The notes: a model not told the origin generated them from the sequence alone. Shown: positions 1 to 10,048, numbered from the stretch's first letter. The stretch: DNA of 29,601 nucleotides from DASVTR01 sp033855775 (GCA_033855775.1 JAWVFT010000075.1:1-29601); one strand, 5' to 3'. Numbers and translations: made by a program.

Positions 1-1623
1 CGTGACGCTGAAACGAAAGTAGTCGTAGCGCAGGCCAAGCTCCATGTGCAGGTGCCCGTGGATGAAGTCAATCGCCTGCTGCGCGTAGCCCGCCACGTTG
101 TTGACGCGCGCATCGTCGCTGGTCGCCAACCTGTTAGTCAGCCCCGGAGAGCTTTCCGCCAGCGTCGTGTCCGATTGAATCGGACGGCGCTCGAAGGTCG
201 GAGTCAGGCGGACGTTAATCTGGTTGGCGTGAAAGTTTGCCCCGGCGATGAAGAGAGCCCGCCGCCCGAAGAACTTGTGCGGGCGCAGGTATTGAACGTT
301 GACGCCTTGCTGAAGCCGCGAATCGTGTTGCTGTATCTCGTCGCCGTTGACTTCATCTTCGAGAAAGAAAGTGAAGTTGGAATAAAGGTCAAAGAGCGAG
401 CGCGCAAGAAAGGCGTCGGCTTTGATGACGGAGGCGTCGTTCCACTCTTTGCGATAATAGGCGCCGAGCACGCCCGTGCGAACGCGCCCGCCGTCAAACG
501 GGTCAATGAAGCCGAAGCGGTCTAAGCGACCGGCGGCAACTTCGTCGAGCGGAAGCTGGCCCGAAGAGAAAAAATCGTTGCGCCCCAAATTGAGCTTGAA
601 GCCGAACGCCTCGCCCGCCTTCAATCGTTTGGTGTAGTTGGCCGTCAGGTTGTCGCGCTGGTAGCGCAGCGGATTCAGGAAGGGGCCGTCGGTGTGCGCC
701 GTTTCGTAAGCGACGAAAGCGTCCGCGCTTTTGAGCTTCGGGCTGTAGGCGAGAAACGCACGGAGGCTCTTGAACGAGCCGCCTTGCAGGCGCAAGGTCA
801 GTTGGTCTGGCAGCGATTCTTTGAGGCGTATGTGGACGACGCCGAGGCCGGAGAAATCTCCGTACTGCGCGCTGAAAGGCCCGTTCAGAATGCTCACTTC
901 ATCAACCAACTCCGGCGTCAGCGATTTCAGTTGACCAAGATAGCCCTGCCCGTGTCCCTGCGTCCCCTGATTCTGCTGCACGTCGTCAACAAGGACTTTG
1001 AGGCCGCCACCCACGCCGCCGTGGTCCAGGTTAAAGCCGAAGCGACGAACCTCAAGCGACTTGCCGCCGCCTTCATGTTGACCGGCGTTGATGCCGCCCG
1101 CGAGCGTGTCGAAGAGTTGGTCGTCGCGCGAAAAGAGCGTCGCGTTATAGATGGTCGAGTTGCGCCGCTCGATTGAAGGGTCTAGCTGCGCCGCCTCTAT
1201 GACCACCGATTCATGAATTGGCGGGACGATGAAGGAGACGGCGATGCGCAGATTTTCCGCAGCGTCCGTGGCCCCGATGCTCTTCGATAGCAGCGCGATG
1301 TTCTTTCCGAAAATTTTTAGAGAGAGCGGCCCGGAGGGAACTTCAAGACGAAAGCTTCCGGCGGCGCCGGTCATCGTTTGCTGCTCGCCGTTGGAAGAAC
1401 GAATCAGAATCCTGACGTTCGGGACTAACTCGTTCTGCTGAGAAACGACCACGCCGGACACGACGCGCGTCTCGCCAGTTTGTTGAAGCGGAACGAAGGC
1501 CAGCGCATCCGTCGTCGGCACGGACGAGATGCCGGGCGCAGACTGCGCAAGCGCGCGGGATGAAATTGCGAGGGCCAGCAATCCGGCAATGGCTGTAAGC
1601 TTGAGCATCATTGATGGTTTCAT
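1..1623 (-). CDS. TonB-dependent receptor, N-terminal part (runs off the left edge)
   Basis: Outer-membrane TonB-dependent transporter or receptor; the substrate cannot be read from the sequence. The frame is open for 541 codons from ATG at 1623 to base 1 with no stop, so the C-terminal barrel lies outside the window. Residues 1-27 form a signal peptide ending ALAQ. Residues about 50-130 resemble the carboxypeptidase-regulatory-like (beta-sandwich) domain typical of Bacteroidetes and Acidobacteria receptors. Residues about 165-268 are the plug, with the characteristic ILNGPFSAQYGDFSGLGVVHI-type stretch. The first barrel strands follow, with aromatic-ended strands such as LGLRYDYFRF at the edge. 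An in-frame ATG at 1608 is an alternative start; no strong ribosome site is visible for either. The gene lies downstream of nadE on the same strand, separated by a repeat-bearing gap. Family assignment is firm; ligand is unknown. Confidence 0.88.
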   Translation of the reverse strand, partial: MKPSMMLKLTAIAGLLALAISSRALAQSAPGISSVPTTDALAFVPLQQTGETRVVSGVVVSQQNELVPNVRILIRSSNGEQQTMTGAAGSFRLEVPSGPLSLKIFGKNIALLSKSIGATDAAENLRIAVSFIVPPIHESVVIEAAQLDPSIERRNSTIYNATLFSRDDQLFDTLAGGINAGQHEGGGKSLEVRRFGFNLDHGGVGGGLKVLVDDVQQNQGTQGHGQGYLGQLKSLTPELVDEVSILNGPFSAQYGDFSGLGVVHIRLKESLPDQLTLRLQGGSFKSLRAFLAYSPKLKSADAFVAYETAHTDGPFLNPLRYQRDNLTANYTKRLKAGEAFGFKLNLGRNDFFSSGQLPLDEVAAGRLDRFGFIDPFDGGRVRTGVLGAYYRKEWNDASVIKADAFLARSLFDLYSNFTFFLEDEVNGDEIQQHDSRLQQGVNVQYLRPHKFFGRRALFIAGANFHANQINVRLTPTFERRPIQSDTTLAESSPGLTNRLATSDDARVNNVAGYAQQAIDFIHGHLHMELGLRYDYFRFSVT

Positions 1624-1701
1624 CAATCAATAAGCTTGAGCGACAAACTCAAGGCAGCAATCTCGCACATGGAAGAGACGGCGACAACAGTTCCGCTTCA
1701 T

Positions 1702-1787
1702 CATAACGCACAGCGTCTTGAACTTAACGCGCAGCGTCTTGACAAGCGCGCCGTCTCTTTGTCTCTCGACAATCGCGCCGTCGCTTT

Positions 1788-1793
<6 letters not shown>
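1702..1793. repeat. Degenerate tandem repeat, 4 units (spacing 21/18/27 nt)
   Basis: Lies in the nadE to TonB-receptor gap and reaches the nadE stop codon (1788-1790). Units begin near 1705, 1726, 1744 and 1771 and follow the pattern AA(n)CGCGC(a)GCGTCTTTGAC. Spacings are 21, 18 and 27 nt, all multiples of 3. The third unit contains the small hairpin TTGTC-TCTC-GACAA. On the minus strand the core reads GACGGCGCG(a)TTGTC, nearly the same as the core of the array at 15352-15420. Confidence 0.6.
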
Positions 1794-3845
<2,052 letters not shown>

Positions 3846-4029
3846 CATGCGCGGTATCATCGCTCGAAAAGCGGGCCGGAAGCAAACGTCGCCCGCCCGC
3901 CTGCCGCAAGCAGCGCGAGCAAGGCTTTCATCGTCGCAAAACTTTTACGGAACCCGCCGCCTTGAAAATCCGTTTGGAAGTCTGTGTGACTGAAAACTGA
4001 ATCCGGTCATAAGTCAAAGAAAAGAGAAG

Positions 4030-4629
4030 ATGCGAACAACTGCTGTCCGTGAAGAGGTGCGGGAGGCGATTCTGGATGCGACCGACCGCTTGCTGGCCCG
4101 CTACGGCTACAAGAAAATGACGATTGACGATGTGGCGCAAGAGGTCGGCATCGGCAAAGGCACAATCTACCTGCATTTCAGCAGCAAGGAAGAGGTGGCT
4201 CTGTCGCACATCGACCGCATCGTCGAGCGGCTGCGCGAGCGGCTGCGCTTTATCGCTGAAACTGATGCGCCGCCCACGGAGCGTTTGCGCTTGATGTTAA
4301 TCGAGCGCGTCGTCTTTCGCTTTGACAGCGTGCAGCACTACACGCAGAGCTTGAACGATTTGCTGGCGGCCCTGCGGCCACGCTTGCTCGCGCGCCGCCA
4401 GCGTTACTTCGCGGAAGAGGCGCAGATGTTCGCCGGAGTTCTGGACGAGGGCAAGCGGTTGAAGTTGTTCGCCGTTGAAGACTCTCTGGCGACCGCAGAG
4501 CTTTTCCTGATGGCTTCCAACTCGCTGCTGCCCTACAGCCTCAGCACGCGCGAACTCGGAGAGCGCGAGGACATCAAAGAGAAAATCTCGCGCCTCGCCG
4601 ACTTGCTGCTGGCGGGCGTCAGGAAATAG
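4030..4629 (+). CDS. TetR/AcrR-family transcriptional regulator
   Basis: DNA-binding repressor of 199 residues, the usual TetR length. The N-terminal TetR_N helix-turn-helix is clear at about residues 30-56, with TIDDVAQEVGIGKGTIYLHF followed by SSKEE. The C-terminal helical ligand domain is not similar to any specific member I can name. A purine-rich AAAGAGAAG stretch directly precedes the ATG and may serve as a weak ribosome site. The gene is divergent from nadE and is followed 156 bp later by a secreted S41 peptidase on the same strand. Either neighbour or the regulator itself could be the target. No clean palindromic operator was seen in the divergent gap. Confidence 0.9.
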   Translation: MRTTAVREEVREAILDATDRLLARYGYKKMTIDDVAQEVGIGKGTIYLHFSSKEEVALSHIDRIVERLRERLRFIAETDAPPTERLRLMLIERVVFRFDSVQHYTQSLNDLLAALRPRLLARRQRYFAEEAQMFAGVLDEGKRLKLFAVEDSLATAELFLMASNSLLPYSLSTRELGEREDIKEKISRLADLLLAGVRK

Positions 4630-4785
4630 TGAAGGCTGAAGGCTGCGGCCACAAACGAACGTTGAAGAGCGATGCTCTCATTCGTCGTTCGGCAAGCCAG
4701 TTTGTCACCCGCGCGCTCAGCGCAAGCGCCGCTCATCGTTATCCATTTAACACGTCATCTATCAAGTTTGAAGGAGACTCACGAG

Positions 4786-5919
4786 ATGAAACATTTAATC
4801 AGACAGTTCCTCCCGGTCGCTCTAATTTCAATGGTCATGCTGTGCGGCAGCCTGACCGCGCTCGCGCAGGGGCCGCCCGAACAGCAGCCCGATTTGACGA
4901 TTGATGCGGCCACCAGAACGCAGGTCATAGAGGCTTTGTTGAAGCGTCTGAACGAGGCTTACGTCTTCCCTGAGATGGCGAAGAAGATGGAGGCGGCGAT
5001 TCGTGAAAAGATGCAGAACAAGGAGTATGAGCAGGTGACGAGCGCCGCCGCGTTTGCGCGCATGCTGACGGAGAACTTGCAGGCCGTGAGCCACGACAAG
5101 CACCTGCGCGTTCGTTATTCATCGGAGGCGATTCCCGTTCGCGAAGAGAGCAAAGAGCCGAGCGCCGAAGAGAAGGAGAACTTCCGCCGCTTTGCCAATC
5201 GCATCAACCACGGCTTTGAAAAGCTTGAGCGGCTGCGCGGCAACATCGGCTATCTTGACCTGCGCGGCTTCTTCGACCCTGAGTTGGGCGGCGAGACTGT
5301 TGCGGCGGCGATGAATTTTCTCTCCAACACGGACGCGCTGATTATCGACCTGCGACAGAACGGCGGCGGCGACCCGGCGATGGTCGCTCTCATCTCATCC
5401 TATCTCTTCGGCAACCAGCCCGTGCATCTCAACGACCTTTACTGGCGCGAGGGCAATCGCACCGAAGAGTTCTGGACGAAGCCGAACGTCCCCGGCAAGC
5501 GTTATGAAGGCAAGGACATTTACGTCCTGACCAGCAACCGCACCTTCTCCGGCGCCGAAGAGTTCAGCTACAACCTCAAGAACTTGAAGCGCGCGACCAT
5601 CATCGGCGAAACCACAGGCGGCGGCGCGCATCCCGGCACGGGCGCGCGTTTGGGCGAGCACTTCGGCATGTTTATCCCGACGGGCCGCGCCATCAATCCC
5701 ATCACCAAGACCAACTGGGAAGGAACCGGCGTCAAGCCCGACATCGAGACAACGAGCGAAGCTGCGCTCAAGACCGCTTACCTGCTCGCGCTCAACAAGG
5801 CCAGAGACAAGCAGACGGACGAAGCCGCGAAGAACAACTTGAAGCAACTCATCGAAGAGACGCAGAAAGAGCTAGACGCGATGAAGAAGGCTCCGGCTCC
5901 GACGAAAGCCGGTTCCTAA
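4786..5919 (+). CDS. Secreted S41-family peptidase (IRBP/tricorn-like type)
   Basis: Serine peptidase of family S41 without a PDZ domain, 377 residues, predicted to be exported. The start at 4786 has an AAGGAG site 10 bases upstream, and the encoded N-terminus is a signal peptide ending LTALAQ. The longer frame from 4672 has neither. Residues about 40-110 form a helical N-terminal domain with the pattern common in S41 proteins (LNEAYVFPEMAKKM, VSHDKHLRVRY). The core shows LDLR at 157-160, IIDLRQNGGG at 186-195, the probable nucleophile S255 in TSNRTFSGAEEF, and GETTGGGAHP at 274-283. The C-terminus (about 340-377) is Lys/Glu-rich and probably helical. Substrate is unknown. The gene is distinct from the CtpA-like S41 enzyme at 21561-23267. 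It is followed by a repeat array that starts 12 bp after the stop codon. Confidence 0.9.
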   Translation: MKHLIRQFLPVALISMVMLCGSLTALAQGPPEQQPDLTIDAATRTQVIEALLKRLNEAYVFPEMAKKMEAAIREKMQNKEYEQVTSAAAFARMLTENLQAVSHDKHLRVRYSSEAIPVREESKEPSAEEKENFRRFANRINHGFEKLERLRGNIGYLDLRGFFDPELGGETVAAAMNFLSNTDALIIDLRQNGGGDPAMVALISSYLFGNQPVHLNDLYWREGNRTEEFWTKPNVPGKRYEGKDIYVLTSNRTFSGAEEFSYNLKNLKRATIIGETTGGGAHPGTGARLGEHFGMFIPTGRAINPITKTNWEGTGVKPDIETTSEAALKTAYLLALNKARDKQTDEAAKNNLKQLIEETQKELDAMKKAPAPTKAGS

Positions 5920-5930
5920 CGGCAATCTTC

Positions 5931-6098
5931 AGAGCAAAGGCCATGATGTTGAGAGCAAAGGCCAAGGTTTTTGCTGCTGAGGTCACGACTTTACCTCCTG
6001 AGACCGTGACCTCAAGAGGTAAAGTCGTCTTCTCGGCAGCAAAAAGGTTGAGCAAAACTCCTGAGATGTTGACCTCAGCGGCCAAAATCCGGGCAGTA
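5931..6098. repeat. 21-nt degenerate tandem array, 8 units, folding into a long hairpin
   Basis: Eight successive 21-nt units can be laid out from 5931 to 6098. Units 1 and 2 (5931, 5952) share AGAGCAAAGGCCA. Units 4 (5994) and 7 (6057) match at 16 of 21 bases (consensus nCTCCTGAGAnnnTGACCTCA). Translated, the array gives an irregular 7-residue repeat, but no ribosome site or signal supports a gene. Units 3 and 5 are largely complementary: TTTTTGCTGC (5968-5977) pairs with GCAGCAAAAA (6036-6045), and ACGACTTTACCTC (5985-5997) pairs with GAGGTAAAGTCGT (6016-6028). The array fills the gap between convergent genes ending at 5919 and 6179. Confidence 0.75.
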
Positions 6099-6144
6099 GC
6101 AAATAAATTTGCGAGTTTGGAGATTGCGGGCGAGGGGCTGGCTT

Positions 6145-6196
6145 TTGATATTGCAATAAAAATTGCTGCGCGCAGGCTCTACTTTGAGCCTGCGCG
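6145..6196 (-). terminator. Intrinsic terminator overlapping the stop codon of the BNR gene
   Basis: GCGCAGGCTC (6170-6179) pairs perfectly with GAGCCTGCGC (6186-6195) around a 6-base loop, and one more pair closes it (6169/6196). On the minus strand the stem is followed within 5 bases by AATTTTTATTG. The TAG stop of the BNR protein (6181-6179) sits at the stem-loop junction, so the terminating structure includes the last codons. Confidence 0.75.
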
Positions 6197-7267
6197 GCGG
6201 CTTGTGTCGGGCGCGGCGCCTGTGAATTTTGCGATTAAGCCTTTTTCGCCGACGGCCCAACCCGCGCTGGTGGCGGCGGCGAAGCTCGCGCTGTGAAAGC
6301 CCTGCTGGCCGAGAGCCGTCCATGTGCGGCCATCGTCGAGCGAGTAGTCCGCGCCCGAAGGCCCGACCGCCACGAGCGTGGGCGCGTGTGTGCCGGGAAC
6401 GAAGAGGACGCAAGACCTGTAGCCCTGTGGCTGAGCCTTGTCAATCAACTGCCAGGTCTGCCCGCCGTCCTTTGTGACGGCGACGTTGCGTGTCGCGTCC
6501 CTTTCCCTTTCGTAATCGCCGCCGACGATGACGCCGTTGCGTCTATCCTTGAAGGCGATGGAGAAGATGCCTGTCGGCGGCCTTCCGCTCAGGATGGGAG
6601 TGTCGCTGGCAGTCCATGTGCGCCCTCTATCCTGCGAATGGAAGACGCGCGCATGCTCGCCGCCGCCCGTGGCGAACCACACGTCCCGCTTGCCGCTCAC
6701 GGTGATGCACGTTCCGCTGGCGGCAAAGGCTCCCTCGCCCTTGAGCGCGGGCGGCATTCCGTCTGTGCTCATCTGCTTCCACGTCGCGCCCGCGTCGTCC
6801 GTGCTGATGATAACGAAATGCCCGTCAACGGGGTCGCTCAGGGCGATGCCGTGCCGCTTGTCCCAGAAGGCCATCGCGTCGAAGAAGGCCGCGGCGATGT
6901 TGTTGGTAAACTGCAAAGCCCACTGCTTGCCACCGTCGGTCGTCTTGTAGATTCTGGACTTTTCGCCGGGGCCAATCGCCAGCGTGTAGGCCGTGTCGGC
7001 GTCAAAGGCGTCAATGTCTCTGAAGTCGAGTTCGGACGCGCCCGCCACAACCGACGCGCTCCAGGTCGCGCCGCCGTCCATTGTTCGCGCCACAATTCCC
7101 TTGTCGCCGCTCGCCCATGCGACGTTTCGATTGACTGCGCTGACGCCGCGCAGCCTGACCGTCGTTCCGCTCTGCTGAATCGTCCACTGCGCCCCGGCCT
7201 CGACGCCGCACAAAGCGCACGTCAGCAACAGGCCGGACAACACGAAAACCCGCTTTATAGAGTTCAT
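6179..7267 (-). CDS. Secreted BNR/Ycf48-like beta-propeller protein
   Basis: Predicted exported seven-bladed propeller of the Ycf48/sialidase-like (BNR) superfamily, 362 residues. Asp-box motifs of the S/T-x-D-x-G-x-T-W type recur through the chain: TMDGGATW, TTDGGKQW, TDDAGATW, SQDRGRTW, TKDGGQTW and SLDDGRTW. The start at 7267 has GAGGAG 7 bases upstream and opens a signal peptide (CALCGVEAGAQ). Upstream in-frame ATGs would overlap that ribosome site or add non-homologous sequence. No sialidase catalytic residues are recognised, so hydrolase activity should not be assumed. Relatives of Ycf48 assist photosystem II assembly in phototrophs, but this type is common in non-phototrophic Acidobacteriota, where its role is unknown. 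The gene diverges from the coiled-coil gene at 7452. Confidence 0.85.
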   Translation of the reverse strand: MNSIKRVFVLSGLLLTCALCGVEAGAQWTIQQSGTTVRLRGVSAVNRNVAWASGDKGIVARTMDGGATWSASVVAGASELDFRDIDAFDADTAYTLAIGPGEKSRIYKTTDGGKQWALQFTNNIAAAFFDAMAFWDKRHGIALSDPVDGHFVIISTDDAGATWKQMSTDGMPPALKGEGAFAASGTCITVSGKRDVWFATGGGEHARVFHSQDRGRTWTASDTPILSGRPPTGIFSIAFKDRRNGVIVGGDYERERDATRNVAVTKDGGQTWQLIDKAQPQGYRSCVLFVPGTHAPTLVAVGPSGADYSLDDGRTWTALGQQGFHSASFAAATSAGWAVGEKGLIAKFTGAAPDTSRRAGSK

Positions 7268-7451
7268 CAATATTCTCCTCATGAGCCAGCGGCGAAGAAT
7301 CTTCGCAGGCCGCAGTAAGGCTGGTCGAAACTCTTTCGCCGCCGCCGCGCTGCGGCCCGCGCTTGTTCGCCGCCCGTCTATCGTAACAGTTCTCTGCTCT
7401 CGACCCGGAGAGCGCGCGCGGAGTATATTAACGCCACACAGGATAAAAATT

Positions 7452-7964
7452 ATGAAGACCTTTTTGAGAATCATGCTCGCCGGCCTCTTCTTTGCCGTGA
7501 GCGCGCAGCTTGCCTCGGGACAACAAACGGCGGGCAGCGCGCAGGATGCGGCGGCAGCATTGCGCTCGCAACTCGCAGACGTGCAAGCGAAGGAGACGGA
7601 ACTGCAAACGCGCGAACGGCAGTTGGATGAAGACCTGCGACCGGAGAACATCGAACGCTCGTTCGCGGGCGTAGGCTCGACGCGGCCCGAAGATTTGCGC
7701 GAGCAGCGTCGTCGTCAACTCGAAGGCGAGAAGGCCAGAGTCAGCGTGCAGCTAGAGCAACTCGCGCAGAGCCGCACGCGCCTCGAAGCAGCCATCGCCA
7801 GAGCCGACGCCGAAGCGTATCGTCGCAGCGCGCAGGTCGAGAATTTAACCTCGCCGCCGCAACCCGTCGCCCAGGACACAAAGGTTGTGCAGGACACGCA
7901 GCAAGCCGCCGCGCCGAAGAAACAGAAACGCGCGCCGCCCCGCCGCCACGCCCGCCGTCATTGA
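7452..7964 (+). CDS. Small secreted coiled-coil protein
   Basis: Hypothetical exported protein of 170 residues. The start at 7452 is preceded by AGGA at a suitable distance and gives a signal peptide ending LASGQQ. Residues about 30-130 are rich in Glu, Arg, Gln, Ala and Leu with heptad-like spacing and no proline, as expected for one long coiled coil (for example LADVQAKETELQTRERQLDE). The C-terminal 40 residues are basic and end PPRRHARRH. I recognise no named family. The next gene starts 18 bases after the stop, so the two are probably co-transcribed. A TATATT hexamer at 7424-7429 could be its -10 box, but the matching -35 is weak. Confidence 0.75.
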   Translation: MKTFLRIMLAGLFFAVSAQLASGQQTAGSAQDAAAALRSQLADVQAKETELQTRERQLDEDLRPENIERSFAGVGSTRPEDLREQRRRQLEGEKARVSVQLEQLAQSRTRLEAAIARADAEAYRRSAQVENLTSPPQPVAQDTKVVQDTQQAAAPKKQKRAPPRRHARRH

Positions 7965-7982
7965 AGGCAAGTGGAGTAGAGC

Positions 7983-8768
7983 ATGAAGGATGAATCGCCG
8001 GAGAAGAAGCTCGACGAGCAGCTTATCAAAGAGGCGGCGGAAGCGGCCCTCAGCGACCTGCAACTCGACGCCGGAGTCAAATCCGTCGCGGCCAGCGGCG
8101 AAGAGTGGCGCGTGCAGTTCACGGCTGACTACGGCCAGTTCTCCGACAGCTTTCAAGATCGCTTCGGCAAAGAAAACGGCTTCGAGTTAATCAGGGAAAA
8201 AATCAAACGCCACATCCTCAAACAACAGCAGAACAAGATTAGAGCCGGAGTCAGAATCAGGCGCGGCAAGCCTGAACGCCCGCGCCCGACCGAGAATCTT
8301 TTGGAGTCGGCGGTCAAGACCATTGGCGAAGTCGCCAGCCAGACAGCCGCCTTCGCCGGTGAAATTATCAGTCAGGCGATAAGCCTGCCGGAGACGGCCC
8401 TGACAGCTTTGGAGACTGCCGGAGAGACTGTCATTGAAGGCGCAGGTTCGGCGGTCGAAACCATCAGCCAGACCGCGACGCGCGTGGCGCAGCGACCGCT
8501 GGCGCGCGTGCGCGTCAAAGTCGCCGCCGCCAAAGAGACAGCGAAGACACCGCGCCCTGCCCGTCCGGCGACTTCAAAAAAGACGCCCGCCCGCAAGAAG
8601 GCCGCGACCAAAAGTAGCAAGCGTTCGACGGCCAAGCTTGCCTCCAAGTCCAAGTCAAAGCCAATCAAAAAGTCCGCCGCGAAGTCTTCAAAGTCCACAG
8701 CCAAACCCGCCGCGAAGAAGAGCCGAACCGGGAAGAGTCCGGCGCGGAAGAACGCGCGCAAGAGATAA
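7983..8768 (+). CDS. Protein with histone-H1-like Lys/Ala/Ser-rich C-terminal tail
   Basis: Unnamed 261-residue protein in three parts. Residues 1-95 look globular and acidic to neutral (EKKLDEQLIKEAAEAALSDL, then WRVQFTADYGQF). Residues about 100-165 are a predicted helical segment rich in Ala, Thr, Glu and Ile. Residues about 175-261 are a disordered tail made of Lys, Ala, Ser, Pro, Thr and Arg with AKKS/KPAAKK/KSPARK motifs, as in eukaryotic-type histone H1 and bacterial H1-like proteins. Such tails bind DNA or other polyanions, so a nucleoid role is the simplest inference, though RNA or envelope polyanions are possible. GGAG lies upstream of the ATG. It follows the exported coiled-coil gene by 18 bp but has no signal peptide itself. 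Confidence 0.8.
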   Translation: MKDESPEKKLDEQLIKEAAEAALSDLQLDAGVKSVAASGEEWRVQFTADYGQFSDSFQDRFGKENGFELIREKIKRHILKQQQNKIRAGVRIRRGKPERPRPTENLLESAVKTIGEVASQTAAFAGEIISQAISLPETALTALETAGETVIEGAGSAVETISQTATRVAQRPLARVRVKVAAAKETAKTPRPARPATSKKTPARKKAATKSSKRSTAKLASKSKSKPIKKSAAKSSKSTAKPAAKKSRTGKSPARKNARKR

Positions 8769-8909
8769 CGAAAACGAAAAAGGCGGGCAGCCGCGACGAG
8801 CAGGAGTTTCATCCATGCTCGCCGCCACTGCTCGCCCTCTATCGGTGAGGTCAAGAACCTCCGGCCCGCTTCCGCCAAACTTGCTTAAGCGAAAAGCGCT
8901 GCCTTGCTG

Positions 8910-8953
8910 TCTCTTACTCACACGCTTCGCAGCGAAGCAGATGAGCAGAGAGA
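8910..8953. other. Interrupted hairpin between convergent genes
   Basis: GCTTCGC (8924-8930) and GCGAAGC (8932-8938) pair around a single base, in effect a 6-bp stem with a 3-base loop. After a 3x3 internal loop, CTCA (8917-8920) pairs with TGAG (8942-8945). After a 3x4 loop, TCTC (8910-8913) pairs with GAGA (8950-8953). No U-run follows on either strand, so it is not a standard terminator. It lies 16 bp beyond the end of the beta-helix gene, in the 200-bp gap after the H1-like gene. Confidence 0.5.
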
Positions 8954-8968
8954 GCCTTGCCGTCGAGC

Positions 8969-9871
8969 TTAAGTCTTGGCAACCGCTGTCGGAGCATCAC
9001 TGGCCGGATTGCCACGAACGTAGTTGTCCGAGTAAGACTCAATCGTGCCGCCGCCGTTGTCCAAGCCCTTCGTGATATTGTTCGAGACGGTCGAAGCGCC
9101 AAGCCGCGCCACGCCGCTCAACTCGACTCTCACGCCGTTGCCGTTGTGTGTCGCCACGCAAGAATCCATGTTGACGACTGCCGTTGCGCCGGAAGCCAGA
9201 AAGCCAGCCGTGCCGCAGCCCGATGCCGTGCTGTCCTTGATGGTGAACTGCGAGTTGCTGCCAGCTTTGTAGCCGTTGGTGCAGCCGAAGACTTTCGTGT
9301 TGTCAATGTCGGCGCGAACCGTGCCTGCGGTGGTCGTGGAGACGATGCCGCCCTGCACGCAGTTGCTAACGTTGGAATTTGTGACTGAGAGGAAGCCGCC
9401 CGCCGTCTTGCTGACGTTGATGCCCATATTCGTGAAGGCCCAGATGCGGCACTTCTCGACAATGACGGTGTTGCCAGCTAGGAAGCGGATGCCGTCAATG
9501 CCAGTGCAGGCTCCGTTGATGTCCAGGTTCTTCAAGTAAATGTTGTCTGAGGCTCCGGCGTTGACCGTGACGCCCCAAGTGCCTGCGGCGAGGATGCCCG
9601 CGAGCGTGCCTTCGCCGTTAATCGTGATGGACTTCGTAATCGTGACGCCGCCGAAGCCGCCGGGGTCGAGCACGGAGATTTCGCCGCAGGCGGCGGTCTT
9701 CGAGATGGCTCCGGCAAATGTCTTGCAGGGAGCGGTGCGCGAGCAGGGGTTAACGTCATCGCCGACGCCACTGACCCAAGTGCGCGTCGCTTGGGCTTGC
9801 GCCATCGAACTGCCGACCAGCAGCAAGAGACAGAGGCCGAACGTGTTGATGGCAAACTTAAACTTATTCAT
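8969..9871 (-). CDS. Secreted right-handed parallel beta-helix protein
   Basis: Exported beta-helix protein of 300 residues. The start at 9871 has AAGGAG 6 bases upstream; the upstream in-frame ATG at 9886 overlaps that site. The signal peptide ends SMAQAQA. The mature N-terminus (RTWVSGVGDDVNPCSRTAPC, then KTFAGAISKTAACGEI) belongs to a widespread family found scattered across many bacterial phyla. The remainder is a run of short beta-strand repeats rich in Gly, Asn, Thr and Val (ITIKDSTASGCG-like turns), typical of pectate-lyase-fold proteins. No catalytic acidic cluster is obvious, so carbohydrate-lyase activity is not claimed. A plausible promoter lies at 10021-10048, leaving a roughly 140-nt leader. 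Confidence 0.85.
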   Translation of the reverse strand: MNKFKFAINTFGLCLLLLVGSSMAQAQATRTWVSGVGDDVNPCSRTAPCKTFAGAISKTAACGEISVLDPGGFGGVTITKSITINGEGTLAGILAAGTWGVTVNAGASDNIYLKNLDINGACTGIDGIRFLAGNTVIVEKCRIWAFTNMGINVSKTAGGFLSVTNSNVSNCVQGGIVSTTTAGTVRADIDNTKVFGCTNGYKAGSNSQFTIKDSTASGCGTAGFLASGATAVVNMDSCVATHNGNGVRVELSGVARLGASTVSNNITKGLDNGGGTIESYSDNYVRGNPASDAPTAVAKT

Positions 9872-9934
9872 GGGATTCTCCTTCATGGGTGATTGATTGC
9901 TTCCCGTTTGTGTGGATGCAATGTTGGGATTTGC

Positions 9935-9960
9935 GGAGCGACGTTAAGGAGCGTCACTCC
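9935..9960. other. Leader hairpin upstream of the beta-helix gene
   Basis: GGAG-C-GACG (9935-9943) pairs with CGTC-A-CTCC (9952-9960) around the 8-base loop TTAAGGAG, with one mismatched pair. It would lie in the 5' leader of the minus-strand beta-helix transcript, about 65 bases before the start codon. No known riboswitch class is recognised. Confidence 0.35.
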
Positions 9961-10020
9961 AAGTAGAGGAAGTAATAGCAGCGACCGTCGGGCTGTTATC
10001 AAACCTGTGTAGCGTCGGCT

Positions 10021-10048
10021 ATTATCCATAGAATTTGATTTCTTGCAA
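10021..10048 (-). promoter_or_regulatory. Candidate sigma-70 promoter for the beta-helix gene
   Basis: On the minus strand, TTGCAA (10048-10043) and GATAAT (10026-10021) are separated by 16 bases in an AT-rich patch that stands out from its surroundings. Initiation would fall near 10014, about 143 nt before the start codon at 9871. Confidence 0.5.

Noticed and set aside
4672..4785. Longer N-terminus for the S41 peptidase at 4786
   Set aside because: The extension lacks a ribosome site and hides the signal peptide; 4786 has AAGGAG and a classic signal sequence.
5943..6296. Open frame of 117 codons through the repeat array
   Set aside because: It is the 21-nt array read in frame, continues antisense into the BNR gene, and lacks a ribosome site.
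6293..7318. 341-codon plus-strand frame antisense to the BNR gene
   Set aside because: The minus strand carries signal peptide, ribosome site and repeated Asp-boxes; the antisense frame has none.
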